A program made the position numbers and the translations under genes. Of a stretch of 64,000 nt of DNA, positions 43,721 to 54,697 are shown in pieces (within the stretch, counting starts at the first letter, position 1; the number at the start of each line of letters is the position of its first letter). The stretch is from Bacteroidota bacterium. GTDB lineage: Bacteria > Bacteroidota > Bacteroidia > Bacteroidales > Dysgonomonadaceae. The stretch lies in contig JAFADY010000021.1 in NCBI GenBank assembly GCA_023424395.1, positions 62,001-126,000 of the forward strand, in the 5' to 3' direction. Under the pieces are notes generated by a model. That model worked only from the letters and a program-made list of their open reading frames with translations. It was not told where the DNA came from and made no database searches.

Positions 43721-46700
43721 ATGCATGAAAAAAATAACTTTAAACAAATTGCTCTGAAAAAAAACAAGAAGTTATTAAATATTATGAAAATATACGTTTT
43801 AATGACTCTTTTAAGTATTTTTTCAGTTTTTGCGGAAAATACTTATTCCCAATCGAACGCGGTGACGTTAAAGCTAACGAATGTTACTCTCGGAGAAGCG
43901 ATTGATCGGATTGAGAGAACAACAGATTATCTATTTTTAATAATGGATGATGCCGAGAGAGAATTGAAAAAGAAAGTGAATGTTAACTTTAATGATAAGT
44001 CAATAAATGAAATCTTATCTGTTTTGCTGAAAGACACTAATTTATCTTACAGTATTGTAAAAAGACAAATAACCATCAGAAGGATTCCTCAACCGGTAAT
44101 TGCGGCAAGAGAATCGGTTCCAGAGCTCGAAATTGTTCAGCAAACTCGCAAAACTATCAGCGGTACTATTTTGGATGCCAATCAAGAGCCTATTATCGGT
44201 GCAAATATTGTAGAAAAAGGGACAACAAATGGAACAGTTAGCGATATTAATGGTAATTTTTCCTTATCCGTAGATAACAATGCAACCATAATTATTTCTT
44301 ATATCGGCTATATGATGCAAGAGATCAGCGTGAGCTCTCGAAACACTTTTAATATTATCTTGCAAGAGGATAGCGGATTGCTGGAAGAATTGGTCGTTGT
44401 AGGGTACGGCGTTCAGAAAAAAGAAACTGTTACGGGAGCAATATCCACTTTATCGGGAGACCAGGTCGTTAAAAGCCCTGTCGCCAATATCAGTAATTCA
44501 ATTGTTGGAAAAATCCCCGGCATAACAAGTCTTCAAACGAGTGGTGAACCAGGGTTTAATGAAAGTGCTATTAACATTCGAGGTGTAGCAACACTTAATG
44601 AAGAAGGACAATCTCCCCTGATCGTTATAGACGGTATACAAAGTACTGTTAGCTTTATGAACGTACTCGATCCCAATGAGATCGAAAATATAAGCGTTTT
44701 GAAAGATGCTTCTGCTACAGCAGTTTATGGTGTGAAAGGAGCAAATGGAGTTATAATAATTACCACAAAACGGGGTAGGATTTCTGCACCTCAAATAAGC
44801 CTTTCTTACAATTACGGCCTAACACGATTAGCCACAAAATTTAAGATGCTGGATTCTTACTCTTATGCTTTGTTTAGAAACGAAGCTTACATAAGAGATA
44901 ATGAAGGGAATTACCAGAATTTGCTTTTTACGGATGACGAATTATGGAAATTTAAAAATAACAGGGATTACACACCCGAAGAGGTAGCCGCAATGGATAT
45001 TCCCGAAGACCAAAAAAGACGATTGCTTGATATGCCGTCGCTTTATTATCAGAGTCATGATTATTGGGATGAACAATTCACCGGAATAACCCCACAACAG
45101 CAGTACAATATAAATGTTTCTGGCGGAGGCGACAAAGTGAAATACTTTGCCTCAATCGGCCATTTCAGTCAGGAAGGAATTTTTAAAGTTGGTGAATACG
45201 ACGGATACAAGATAAATCCAAGCTATAACAGATATAATTTTAGATCGAATGTTGATATTGATGCTTTTAAAAATTTTAAAATTTCAGTAGATGTTGCGGG
45301 TCAATTTCAAAATCGAAGTAATTTAATCGGAACAGACGAAGGAAGGGATAAGCAAATGTTGGTTCTGTTTTATGCAGGGACACCTTTTATGGGGCCTGGT
45401 CTCTATGACGGTAAATTAATATCAACATACGTAGGTTCAACCTTATATCCCAATCCCATAAGAGGAGGTAAGGGGGACTCTCCATTGGCAGGACTTTTCC
45501 GAACGGCTATGCAGCAAACGTCAAGCAGCAATATGAACACCAATTTAAAAGTTACACACCTGATGGATTATATAACGCCCGGTTTATCTGTTTCAGGCAC
45601 GTTTTCGTATAATGATACATATTTGAAGTCGCGACGATTTCAAAAGTTAGTAAAAACATACATTATGATGAGAGATGTGAGTGATCCTTCAAAACTTGTT
45701 TTTTTCGACGACCAATTAACTGCACCATATAGTATTACCGATAACTTCGAGAATTATAAAATGAACAGGACCTATGCAGAAGGCAAGTTAAATTATGGCA
45801 GAACATTTGGACAACATACAATTAGTGCTTTGGCTCTTTATAATATTAACATATTAAAAGATCCTAATCTGCAATTTCATACTGCCAATACTATTCTGGG
45901 TTCCGCTGCAAGGGTAACTTATGATTATGATCAGAAATACATGACGGAGTTAAACATCGGTTATAACGGTTCGGAAAATTTCCCGGATGACAAAAGATTT
46001 GGATTTTTCCCAGCCGTCTCTGCGGGTTGGACGATTTCAAGAGAAAATTTCTTCCCGAAGCAAGGAATAATATCATTCTTAAAGATACGCGGATCTTATG
46101 GTGAAGTGGGAAATGACCAGATTGGTGGCAGAAGATATTTATACCTGCCCGATAAATGGAGAATGGATGCTGCTGGATATCATTTTGGTGTTACAGGGCC
46201 CGAAGCCAGACCTCCGTATGTTCCCGGAGCCGAAGAAAGTATGATAGGCAATCCCGATGTAACGTGGGAAAGAGCTAAAAAAGGCAATATCGGCTTAGAA
46301 GCACAATTCTTTAATAATAGATTATCTTTTACAGGAGATATCTTCAGCGAGAAGAGGGATAATATTCTTTGGTATTCCGAATCAGTTCCAAGTATTGTTT
46401 CACGATTTCTTCCCCCGGCAAATATCGGGAAAGTTGATAATACAGGCTACGAATTACAACTATCATGGATGGATCAAACAGCTACAGGTTTAACTTATAG
46501 AATTGAAGGGCACGTTAATTATGCGAAGAATAAGGTCATTTATATGGATGAGCCTCCTCGACCTTATGAGTGGATGAATGGGGCAGGCTTCTCCATTGGT
46601 CAATACAGAGGTTTCATAAGCGATGGTTTTTATAATAATTCGGTTGAAGTATTTAGTCGTCCGTATGGTTCGGCTGATGGAAATAAAGTCCAACCCGGTG

Positions 46701-47308
46701 ACATAAGATATATCGACATTGATGGAGATGGAAAAATTAATGAAAACGACAGGGTTCCTATCGGTAATTCTAATTTACCAAGATATTCTTTCGGAAGTAA
46801 TCTTTATTTGGGTTACAAAGGTTTCGAAATTTCTGCACTTTTTATAGGAAGCGCAAAAGGGAGTATGACTATATGGTCTCATGGAGATAATGCAGTACTT
46901 ACACCATTTCGTAACAAGGGTATCGGAAATGCTTTTCTATACCAATTTGAAGGTCGCTGGACAGAAGAAAAAGTAAAGCAGAACATTATTCCTACTTATC
47001 CGAGAGCTTCAACGAATTCCACCAATCAAAATGTTACAAATCCGAGTGATTTTTGGTTAATGCCGACTGATTTTGTAAAGCTTAAAAATGTCGAAATTGC
47101 ATACACCTTCTCTTCCGCAGGTGCGCTCAAGCGATTGGGTGTCGCAGGCATCAGGTTATATGTTAACGGAGATAATTTATATACATGGAAGTCCAAAAAA
47201 TTACTTGATGGATTCGATCCCGAACAAGCGGATGCGCTTGTAATTAGTTCGGGTTATTTATATCCTCCGACACAAGTATATAATTTTGGTGTAAATATTA
47301 ACTTCTAA
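43721..47308 (+). CDS. SusC/RagA-type TonB-dependent receptor with STN domain
   Basis: 1195 aa. Order: signal peptide (MKIYVLMTLLSIFSVFA region), STN signalling domain (about residues 45-125, LTNVTLGEAIDRIER), carboxypeptidase D-like regulatory domain (about 145-225, ISGTILDANQEPIIGANIV), plug with the LEELVVVGYG motif, and a beta-barrel ending in NFGVNINF. It imports oligosaccharides into the periplasm with its SusD lid (47322). The STN domain links it to the FecR protein, so it is both transporter and sensor. Confidence 0.95.
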   Translation: MHEKNNFKQIALKKNKKLLNIMKIYVLMTLLSIFSVFAENTYSQSNAVTLKLTNVTLGEAIDRIERTTDYLFLIMDDAERELKKKVNVNFNDKSINEILSVLLKDTNLSYSIVKRQITIRRIPQPVIAARESVPELEIVQQTRKTISGTILDANQEPIIGANIVEKGTTNGTVSDINGNFSLSVDNNATIIISYIGYMMQEISVSSRNTFNIILQEDSGLLEELVVVGYGVQKKETVTGAISTLSGDQVVKSPVANISNSIVGKIPGITSLQTSGEPGFNESAINIRGVATLNEEGQSPLIVIDGIQSTVSFMNVLDPNEIENISVLKDASATAVYGVKGANGVIIITTKRGRISAPQISLSYNYGLTRLATKFKMLDSYSYALFRNEAYIRDNEGNYQNLLFTDDELWKFKNNRDYTPEEVAAMDIPEDQKRRLLDMPSLYYQSHDYWDEQFTGITPQQQYNINVSGGGDKVKYFASIGHFSQEGIFKVGEYDGYKINPSYNRYNFRSNVDIDAFKNFKISVDVAGQFQNRSNLIGTDEGRDKQMLVLFYAGTPFMGPGLYDGKLISTYVGSTLYPNPIRGGKGDSPLAGLFRTAMQQTSSSNMNTNLKVTHLMDYITPGLSVSGTFSYNDTYLKSRRFQKLVKTYIMMRDVSDPSKLVFFDDQLTAPYSITDNFENYKMNRTYAEGKLNYGRTFGQHTISALALYNINILKDPNLQFHTANTILGSAARVTYDYDQKYMTELNIGYNGSENFPDDKRFGFFPAVSAGWTISRENFFPKQGIISFLKIRGSYGEVGNDQIGGRRYLYLPDKWRMDAAGYHFGVTGPEARPPYVPGAEESMIGNPDVTWERAKKGNIGLEAQFFNNRLSFTGDIFSEKRDNILWYSESVPSIVSRFLPPANIGKVDNTGYELQLSWMDQTATGLTYRIEGHVNYAKNKVIYMDEPPRPYEWMNGAGFSIGQYRGFISDGFYNNSVEVFSRPYGSADGNKVQPGDIRYIDIDGDGKINENDRVPIGNSNLPRYSFGSNLYLGYKGFEISALFIGSAKGSMTIWSHGDNAVLTPFRNKGIGNAFLYQFEGRWTEEKVKQNIIPTYPRASTNSTNQNVTNPSDFWLMPTDFVKLKNVEIAYTFSSAGALKRLGVAGIRLYVNGDNLYTWKSKKLLDGFDPEQADALVISSGYLYPPTQVYNFGVNINF

Positions 47309-47321
47309 TTACGTTGCAATT

Positions 47322-49052
47322 ATGAAAAATAGATATATAATATTATTCCTGGTCATTATTATTTATTCGTTTAACTCATGCTCTGAGTATCTTGATAAAC
47401 CAATAGGAAGTGACCTGACTATTAATGAAATATTCTCCTCACGAGAAAAGGCTATTAGCGCCATATCGCGAGCATACAATTACGGACTGTTGTCTCTCGA
47501 TCCGGACAGAGACGATTGGTTTGGTATAATGTCTGATATGTCCGGGGAAAATAATCCGGTCCATCACAATTGGGAAATCGCATATAAAATACAACGAGCA
47601 GGCATGCTTGCAGATAGTGGAGATGGAAGAGCTAATTGCGACGATAATTACAATCACAATTATTGGAGTATACGTCAAAGTTTCCTCGTAATGGAAAATA
47701 TAGATATGGTTGAAGACATGACGGAAGCGGAAAAACAGAGTGTGAAAGGTGAGATGTTAGCGCTTGTGGCATATCGTTATGTAGAAATGTTTAAGAGATA
47801 CGGCGGTGTGCCGTTGGTGAAAAAATCACTTTCCATAACGCAGGATGAAGTAAAAATAAACCGAAGTTCGTTAAAAGAAACGCTGGATTTTATTCTTGAG
47901 CTATGTAACGAAGCTCTACCGCTTTTACCTGACGCACAAGACGCTTTTTCACAAGGAAGAGCTACTAAAGGTTTTGCCTTGGCAATTAAGGCAGAAGCGC
48001 TTATTTATGCCGCTCGTCCATTGTTTAATTCGTCTACGCCTTATCTCGATTTCGGTGAACATAACAATCTAATTTGTTTTGGTAATACTGATCCTGCTCT
48101 TTGGCAAAGAGCAGCGGATGCTTCTATGGCTTTGATTGATTGGTCGTTACAAAACGGTCACTTCATCATCAATACCGGTAAACCATTGGATGACTACGGA
48201 AATGCCGTAGCCACACCAGGTAACAAAGAAGTGATAATAGCAAATCGTGCCCTTAATCCGAATGTTGCAGAATTTTACTATCAACATTCTCCCAGAGGGC
48301 GAAAAAATGGAATGGGATTTTTACAATTACAACAATATTATAAACAAGATGGTACCGATCAAACTTGGCCTGCTTTTAAGGAAGTGAAGCCTTACTCCGA
48401 TTACTATACCCGCATTCAGGATATCGAAGCCAGATATAAGGCATCTGTCATGGGCGCCGGAATTGATGCATGGAACAACCCGAATGATGAATACTGGAGC
48501 AGCCTAGTAATCTCTTCTGCCGAAGCATGGGTTACCTATGCACAACTTGAAGCGAGTGGGCGTCCGGTAAAATTTTACTATCATGCCGGAAAAAGATCAT
48601 GGTTCGATTTCCCGGTCTATAGATTAGCTGAGTTTTATTTAAACGCTGCCGAAGCGTATAATGAGTTGGGACAACCCGCCAAATCTCATGAATATCTTAA
48701 TGTAATACGAAAAAGAGCCGGTCTTCCTAATATTAACGAAGCCAACCAAGAGGCTCTTCGTAAAATCATTCAAAGAGAATGGGCTATCGAATTTTATATG
48801 GAAGAGCATCGTCTGTTCGATGTAAAACATTGGAAACTAACCGACATCGGAAATGGCATTATTGGAGGCCCTAAATACAGTCTTTGGTGGTTCTACAAAC
48901 CCGGTAGATCTCACGGTTCAATACCTGAAGACTATGAAAGTTACACTGTGGAGAAAATGTATGATGGATTTTGGAATGCGAGTCAATATTTAAATCCGTT
49001 CCCACTAAATGAAGTAACTAAGGGATATCTTGTTCAAAACCCGGGGTATTAA
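47322..49052 (+). CDS. SusD/RagB-type nutrient-binding lipoprotein
   Basis: 576 aa with lipobox (IIYSFNSCS), SusD helical TPR-like core (EMLALVAYRYVEMFKRYGGVPLV and RATKGFALAIKAEALIYAA), and the family C-terminus (LNAAEAYNELGQPAKS, IQREWAIEFYMEEHRLFDVKHWK). Forms the surface lid of the preceding SusC. Starts 13 nt after it. Confidence 0.94.
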   Translation: MKNRYIILFLVIIIYSFNSCSEYLDKPIGSDLTINEIFSSREKAISAISRAYNYGLLSLDPDRDDWFGIMSDMSGENNPVHHNWEIAYKIQRAGMLADSGDGRANCDDNYNHNYWSIRQSFLVMENIDMVEDMTEAEKQSVKGEMLALVAYRYVEMFKRYGGVPLVKKSLSITQDEVKINRSSLKETLDFILELCNEALPLLPDAQDAFSQGRATKGFALAIKAEALIYAARPLFNSSTPYLDFGEHNNLICFGNTDPALWQRAADASMALIDWSLQNGHFIINTGKPLDDYGNAVATPGNKEVIIANRALNPNVAEFYYQHSPRGRKNGMGFLQLQQYYKQDGTDQTWPAFKEVKPYSDYYTRIQDIEARYKASVMGAGIDAWNNPNDEYWSSLVISSAEAWVTYAQLEASGRPVKFYYHAGKRSWFDFPVYRLAEFYLNAAEAYNELGQPAKSHEYLNVIRKRAGLPNINEANQEALRKIIQREWAIEFYMEEHRLFDVKHWKLTDIGNGIIGGPKYSLWWFYKPGRSHGSIPEDYESYTVEKMYDGFWNASQYLNPFPLNEVTKGYLVQNPGY

Positions 49053-49068
49053 TATAAAACCAATTAAA

Positions 49069-51888
49069 ATGAAATTTAACACAATAAAATTCAATATAAA
49101 GATAGCGTTCTTGTTTTTCGTTGTGAATGCAAGTAATGCTGTGAGTCAAAATGATTCATTAATAAATTCATTTGACTCACTTAAACAAGTAGTGGAAATG
49201 CCTTTTTTTGATGTTGACAAAGATTATAGCACATCTGCTGTTTCCACAATTACTTCAAGGCAAATATTCAGGACTCCAACAGCCAATATCAGTAATACAT
49301 TGTACGGACTGAGTCCCGGATTATATGTCAATCAGGGAAGTGGTGAACCGGGAAATGACAATGCTTGGATGCTTATACGAGGTTTAGGTTCTTATAATGG
49401 TGGAGATATTGCTATTTATATCGACGGGTTTCAATCGAATCTTGGTTATTTAAGATATTTATCTCAAAATGAAATAGAAAGTATTAGTGTTGTAAAGGAT
49501 GCCGCAGCCTTATCCGTTTTAGGCGTGAAAGGAGCCAACGGAGCTTTATGGGTCACGACCAAAAGAGGGCACAATGGGTCACCGAGTATCGAATTCAATA
49601 CCAGAGTGGGATTAAAAGAGCCTCTTAATTTATATAAACCTTTAGCATCACGTGAATATGCGATTCTGTACAATGAGGCAAAAAGCAATGACAATAACAG
49701 AGTTTGGAGTCCGGTTTATAATGGGTCTGAGCTTGACAAACTAACGGATGTTGACTGGTACAATGAAGTTTTAAATGAGAATACAATGTATACATCTTAT
49801 GACGTAAGCCTGAAAGGCGGTGGAGAAAATATTCAATTTTTTACTTTGTTGGGTTATACCGGTGATAAAGGCTTTTACAATGTTAAGAAAGACGACACGC
49901 ATTCAAACGTTAAATTAGATTTATATAACATCAGAACGAACCTTAACTTTAAGATTTTGAAAATTTTTGAAGGAAAAGTCGATATTGGCGGCAGAATTGA
50001 GAAGAGGTTCAGGCCTAATTATTCTACAGGAGATTTATGGAAAAATCTAGCCAGGTATCCCAATAATATATATCCTGTTAAAAATGAAAACGGTACCTGG
50101 ACGGGAACTGCAGTCCATCCGGACAATCCATTGGCTTCAATTACGGATGTAGGATATGTCTCCTTCCATGACAGACTTTTGCAAACCAACTTATCTTTAA
50201 AAGAAGACCTCGGATTCCTTGTAAAAGGATTATATTTAGCACAAGGGATATCTTTTAGTACATGGACCAGAGGAACCTATAATGTTACAAGGAATTACAC
50301 GAGATTTATTAATGATGTGAAACAAACAAGCGACGAAGACACCAATTATGAGGTTTATGACGATTATGGAACCAATCAATGGTCGTGGCAACAATTCACA
50401 GCAACTCTCGGATATAATAGAGAATTTAATAACAGTGTTTTAACTTCTGCCATCAATTATCTCCAATACACGTATAATATAGATCAAAATATAAACGGCT
50501 CAGCGGGTCCACACACAACTTATGCACACCAAAATGTTGCCGCACGGGTAAATTTGGTACACCAAAAAAAATATATAGGAGAATTGGCTTTAGCATATAG
50601 TGGATCGGATAACTTTAAAAAGGATAATCGATTCAACTTCTATCCTGCTGTTTCGGCCGGTTGGATCATTTCCGCCGAACCTTTCTTTGCTGTTAGCAAT
50701 ATTAACTTGTTTAAATTGAGAGCTTCTGTAGGAAAAGTCGGATACGATGGTTTTAGCGGGGGTAGGTATTTATATCAACCTTATTATATATCAAGAAGAT
50801 CTTTTTTGATGGGCAATGGAGAAACCCCCGAAACCAAATGGGGCTTGGAGCCTCTGTATACAGCCAACAGTGAAATAGGTCCTGAGAACAGTTATAAAGT
50901 AAATATCGGATTTGATTTGGCGCTTTTAAAAAAACTGTCTTTTTCAATGGATGGTTTTCTTGACAAAAGGGGCGGGATTGTTACTTATGATAATTCGCTC
51001 CCCGGATCCACAGGAACTATAGCATCGTATCGTAATGTAGGGAAGGTTACAACTAAAGGACTGGAAATTGCGGTTAGTTTTGCGGACAATATAAATAAAT
51101 TTAAATATCTGATCAGTGGAAACACAACTATCATTTCAGACAAGATTAACTATATGGCTGAAGTTACTCAAACTTCTCCTAATTCAGCACTAACCGGCCA
51201 TCCTATAGGTACACGATTCGGTTACGATGCTATTGGTTTTTATCAAGTTGAAGATTTTAATAATGGCGTTCTGAACAGTGAAATTCCAAAACCAAGCTTC
51301 GGAGAGGTGCAACCCGGAGATATTAAATACAGGGATGTGAACGAAGATAACATTGTCGATAACAGAGATATGATAAAGATAGGCAATCCGTACATTCCAA
51401 GAATAATGTACGCTATTAACATAGAATTGGGTTATAATAACCTCGATTTTAAAGTACTTATGCAAGGAATAGGAGGAAGAGATCTGAATTTGTTGGATTA
51501 TTGGGACAAAGTAATTCCGTTTGAAAATAATTCCACTGCATACGAAATGGCTAAAGGACGATGGGCATATTATCCCGATCAAGGAATAGATACGAGAGCT
51601 GATGCAACTTTCCCCCGTTTATCTTTGGTAGGCAATTCCAACAACTACATACCTTCCACTTTTTGGACGAAATCCGGCGATTTCTTCAGAGTGAGAAACA
51701 TTGAACTCGGTTATACCTTGCCATCAAATTTGTTTCGCGATACACTCAAATCACTCAGAATTTATTTTACTGCCGTAAATCCATTCACTTTAAGCTCGTT
51801 CCTACGCAACTACCGGATGGACCCCGAATCACCTGTTGGTTATCCCGGGTCTAAATCATACAATGTTGGATTAACTGTGAACTTTTAA
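49069..51888 (+). CDS. SusC-type TonB-dependent receptor lacking STN and carboxypeptidase-like domains
   Basis: 939 aa from ATG 49069; a TTG at 49030 overlaps the SusD gene. Signal peptide (IKIAFLFFVVNASNAVS) is followed almost directly by the plug (SAVSTITSRQIFRTPTANISNTLYG) and the barrel, ending in YNVGLTVNF. The STN and regulatory domains found in the first SusC are absent, so this one can import but not signal through FecR. Paired with the SusD gene at 51900. Confidence 0.92.
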   Translation: MKFNTIKFNIKIAFLFFVVNASNAVSQNDSLINSFDSLKQVVEMPFFDVDKDYSTSAVSTITSRQIFRTPTANISNTLYGLSPGLYVNQGSGEPGNDNAWMLIRGLGSYNGGDIAIYIDGFQSNLGYLRYLSQNEIESISVVKDAAALSVLGVKGANGALWVTTKRGHNGSPSIEFNTRVGLKEPLNLYKPLASREYAILYNEAKSNDNNRVWSPVYNGSELDKLTDVDWYNEVLNENTMYTSYDVSLKGGGENIQFFTLLGYTGDKGFYNVKKDDTHSNVKLDLYNIRTNLNFKILKIFEGKVDIGGRIEKRFRPNYSTGDLWKNLARYPNNIYPVKNENGTWTGTAVHPDNPLASITDVGYVSFHDRLLQTNLSLKEDLGFLVKGLYLAQGISFSTWTRGTYNVTRNYTRFINDVKQTSDEDTNYEVYDDYGTNQWSWQQFTATLGYNREFNNSVLTSAINYLQYTYNIDQNINGSAGPHTTYAHQNVAARVNLVHQKKYIGELALAYSGSDNFKKDNRFNFYPAVSAGWIISAEPFFAVSNINLFKLRASVGKVGYDGFSGGRYLYQPYYISRRSFLMGNGETPETKWGLEPLYTANSEIGPENSYKVNIGFDLALLKKLSFSMDGFLDKRGGIVTYDNSLPGSTGTIASYRNVGKVTTKGLEIAVSFADNINKFKYLISGNTTIISDKINYMAEVTQTSPNSALTGHPIGTRFGYDAIGFYQVEDFNNGVLNSEIPKPSFGEVQPGDIKYRDVNEDNIVDNRDMIKIGNPYIPRIMYAINIELGYNNLDFKVLMQGIGGRDLNLLDYWDKVIPFENNSTAYEMAKGRWAYYPDQGIDTRADATFPRLSLVGNSNNYIPSTFWTKSGDFFRVRNIELGYTLPSNLFRDTLKSLRIYFTAVNPFTLSSFLRNYRMDPESPVGYPGSKSYNVGLTVNF

Positions 51889-51899
51889 AATTTTTATAA

Positions 51900-53558
51900 A
51901 TGAAAAATAAATATATACCTTTTTTAAGTTTGATGATCCTTTTCTTCAGTTGCAATCAACTGGATACAAGAGTTGATTTACAGCAAACATGGGATGATAT
52001 TACAGCAAACCGCAATAGGGCTTTCGATTTAGGCTATACTCCGTATGGTTACTTAAGAAATGAATTTTATTATATTGATGGAAATATAGATGCTGCTTTG
52101 AGCGATGAGGCAGAACAAACGGCATCAACCTCACAAACGCAATTATTTAATAATGGTAGCTGGAATGCAGTAAGCAACCCTGACAACGTTTATGAAAGTG
52201 ATTACAGAGGCATAAGAGCTGCAACATTCTTTTTAAATTACACCATTGACTATAAGGATTTATTATCTAAAGGCCGGGATACAATTTCATTGGAAGGGAA
52301 ACGCGCTTATGATAAGGAAGTAATTGATATGAAGTGGTTAAGGGCAGAAGCCCAAGTGTTGAGAGCTTATTTTTATTTTGATTTAATAAAACGCTATGGC
52401 GGTGTTCCATTAATTACACAAGTGTTCGCCGAAGGCGAAGATGCCGATATCGAGCGTTCAAGTTATGATGAGATAGTGAATTACATCGTTACCGAAATAG
52501 ATGCTGTTAAAGATAGCCTCGTTTTGGATTGGGAAGATGTTGATGTAGCAAGAGACGGTAGATTAACAAAAGGAGCTGCTTTGGCATTAAAATCGAGAGC
52601 TCTATTGTATGCGGCTAGTCCGTTAAACAATCCTTCAAACGACATAAAAAAATGGGAAGCCGCAGCAATTGCAGCAAACAATGTAATAGAGCTAAGTAAA
52701 TATTGGTTTTCGCAAAATTATCAAAATCTCTTTCTCGAAGGCAACAGTGCCACCGAAAACGAAATTATTTTTTCTATCAGAGGTGGTATGACTAATACAC
52801 CTGAAAAACTCAATTATCCGATAGGTACTCCCGGCGGTGCAAGCGGCATCACTCCTTCTCATAATTTGGTGGAAGCATATGAGTACAAGGGAAGTCCGGA
52901 TCCTCTTGACCCATATAAAAACCGTGACCCACGGTTGGCATATACTGTAGTAACCAATAATAGCTGGTGGAACGATCGGATGATTGACATTTCTCCAGGT
53001 GGAATAGACGACGCAAACAAACCGAATACTTCCAAAACCGGTTATTATCTTAAAAAATTTTTAACTCCGAACTTAAACTTATTACGTGATGAGCGGAAAC
53101 TCCACAATTGGGTGGTATTCAGATTTGCAGAAACATTTCTAAACTATGCCGAAGCTATGAATGAAGCTTATGGCCCCGATGACAATCAGGGTAATTGGTT
53201 GAGTGCAAGGGAAGCGGTTAACTATATCAGAAACAGGAACGGCGTACAAATGCCTCCCGTTATAGCAACTACAAAAGAAGAAATGAGGGCAAGGATTAAA
53301 CACGAGAGAAGAATAGAGTTAGCTTTTGAAAGTCACAGACATTGGGATTTGTTGAGATGGAAAGATGCCGAAACGGTACTAAATGCTCCTATTAAAGGTG
53401 TCAAGGCTATAAAAGAAAACACTTACAAATATGAAGAATTTGTTGTTGAGGATAGAAAATTCGATGCTTCTAAGATGTATCTGTATCCTATACCACAAGT
53501 CGAAATTAATAAATCTAAACTCTTGTCAGGAAAGTTAGAACAAAATCCGGGTTGGTAA
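51900..53558 (+). CDS. SusD/RagB-type nutrient-binding lipoprotein, second copy
   Basis: 552 aa; lipobox LMILFFSCN; SusD core with AQVLRAYFYFDLIKRYGGVPLI and RLTKGAALALKSRALLYAA; C-terminus ARIKHERRIELAFESHRHWDLLRWKD. Distant in sequence from the first SusD, so it likely binds a different oligosaccharide length or branch. Confidence 0.94.
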   Translation: MKNKYIPFLSLMILFFSCNQLDTRVDLQQTWDDITANRNRAFDLGYTPYGYLRNEFYYIDGNIDAALSDEAEQTASTSQTQLFNNGSWNAVSNPDNVYESDYRGIRAATFFLNYTIDYKDLLSKGRDTISLEGKRAYDKEVIDMKWLRAEAQVLRAYFYFDLIKRYGGVPLITQVFAEGEDADIERSSYDEIVNYIVTEIDAVKDSLVLDWEDVDVARDGRLTKGAALALKSRALLYAASPLNNPSNDIKKWEAAAIAANNVIELSKYWFSQNYQNLFLEGNSATENEIIFSIRGGMTNTPEKLNYPIGTPGGASGITPSHNLVEAYEYKGSPDPLDPYKNRDPRLAYTVVTNNSWWNDRMIDISPGGIDDANKPNTSKTGYYLKKFLTPNLNLLRDERKLHNWVVFRFAETFLNYAEAMNEAYGPDDNQGNWLSAREAVNYIRNRNGVQMPPVIATTKEEMRARIKHERRIELAFESHRHWDLLRWKDAETVLNAPIKGVKAIKENTYKYEEFVVEDRKFDASKMYLYPIPQVEINKSKLLSGKLEQNPGW

Positions 53559-53577
53559 ACCATTAAACTGATTTAAA

Positions 53578-54654
53578 ATGAAAAAAGTAAAAATATTTCT
53601 TACGATTATTTTAGGTATTTTACTCGCAGTGTTAAATTCTTGTGACAAAGATGATAGCGACACTCAATGGGGAAATTCCAAAATATATATGCCGCAGGCA
53701 TCACTTCTTAACGGCGGTCTATCTAATGAGTATCCCGTGCCATTCAACAAAGATACTGTTCATAAAAACTATGAATTCGATCCCGCTACGAAGACATTGA
53801 AAATTCCTTTAAGCGTTTATAGGTCTGGGTTGGAAAATATGGAATCTTTTTCTGTTAAGGTAAAAGCCGATGCAGTGGCTTCTGCAGATGCTGCAAAAAA
53901 CGTACCCAGGGGTGTGGTATTACCCGAAGGAACTTATAGTTTACCATCCGAAGTTTCAGTGGAAAGTGGCAGTAGGGAAAAAACGTTTTTTTTAACCGTC
54001 GATCTTCAGAAAGTAGTGGATGCCAACGCATCGAATAAAACCAGAATTCTTGTATTGGTGGTAGGTATTAATGATCCTACAAAATATGAATTGAATGAAA
54101 AACTTTCCAAAACAATTGTTGTCATTGATGCCCGCGTCTTTTTAGGAAAAAACCTTTTGCAGGGTGGTGATATGGAGGCTGGCAACGAGAAATATTGGAG
54201 GATAGTTCAATTGGATCCGGAAATGCCGGGTGGAAAAATTGAAATTAAGGACGGAGTAATGAGCTTTACTAATGATGGAAACGCTCGTATTGCGGCTTAC
54301 CAGGCCATAGAAGTGGAAAAAGACAAGAAGTATGTACTCAAAGGAGATATGACCAGTACTGCTGTTACATCAACCACTTTTATAGTTTATATTGGCACAT
54401 GGGAACCTGTGCCACTCCAGAATTATGATACGCATCCGTATGTTGCTTTCTGGACTTATGCTCCCGACGGATGTTTGGTAAATCCAAAGTGGGGCAATCT
54501 GCCGACGATCGCATGTGGCCGCTGGGATATAGAGCCGGATGGTACGTTTAAAGCCACGGTAACCGGCAAAATGTACCTCGTTATTAAAGTTGAAAGCTGG
54601 GGCAACATAGGTAAAATTACACTCGACAATATGAGTATAGAGGAAAAGGAATAA
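53578..54654 (+). CDS. Surface glycan-binding lipoprotein with DUF1735-like domain
   Basis: 358 aa. Lipoprotein signal with Cys (AVLNSCDKDD). About residues 35-180 resemble a DUF1735 (BT_3987-type) domain. The C-terminal part (about 195-355) looks like a carbohydrate-binding beta-sandwich (NLLQGGDMEAGNEKYWRI, KITLDNMSIEE). Position after susD is the usual slot for SusE/F-like surface binding proteins. No catalytic motif seen. Confidence 0.8.
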   Translation: MKKVKIFLTIILGILLAVLNSCDKDDSDTQWGNSKIYMPQASLLNGGLSNEYPVPFNKDTVHKNYEFDPATKTLKIPLSVYRSGLENMESFSVKVKADAVASADAAKNVPRGVVLPEGTYSLPSEVSVESGSREKTFFLTVDLQKVVDANASNKTRILVLVVGINDPTKYELNEKLSKTIVVIDARVFLGKNLLQGGDMEAGNEKYWRIVQLDPEMPGGKIEIKDGVMSFTNDGNARIAAYQAIEVEKDKKYVLKGDMTSTAVTSTTFIVYIGTWEPVPLQNYDTHPYVAFWTYAPDGCLVNPKWGNLPTIACGRWDIEPDGTFKATVTGKMYLVIKVESWGNIGKITLDNMSIEEKE

Positions 54655-54697
54655 TCTTAATTTTCTGATTATGATGAAAAATGTAAAGAAATTAATT

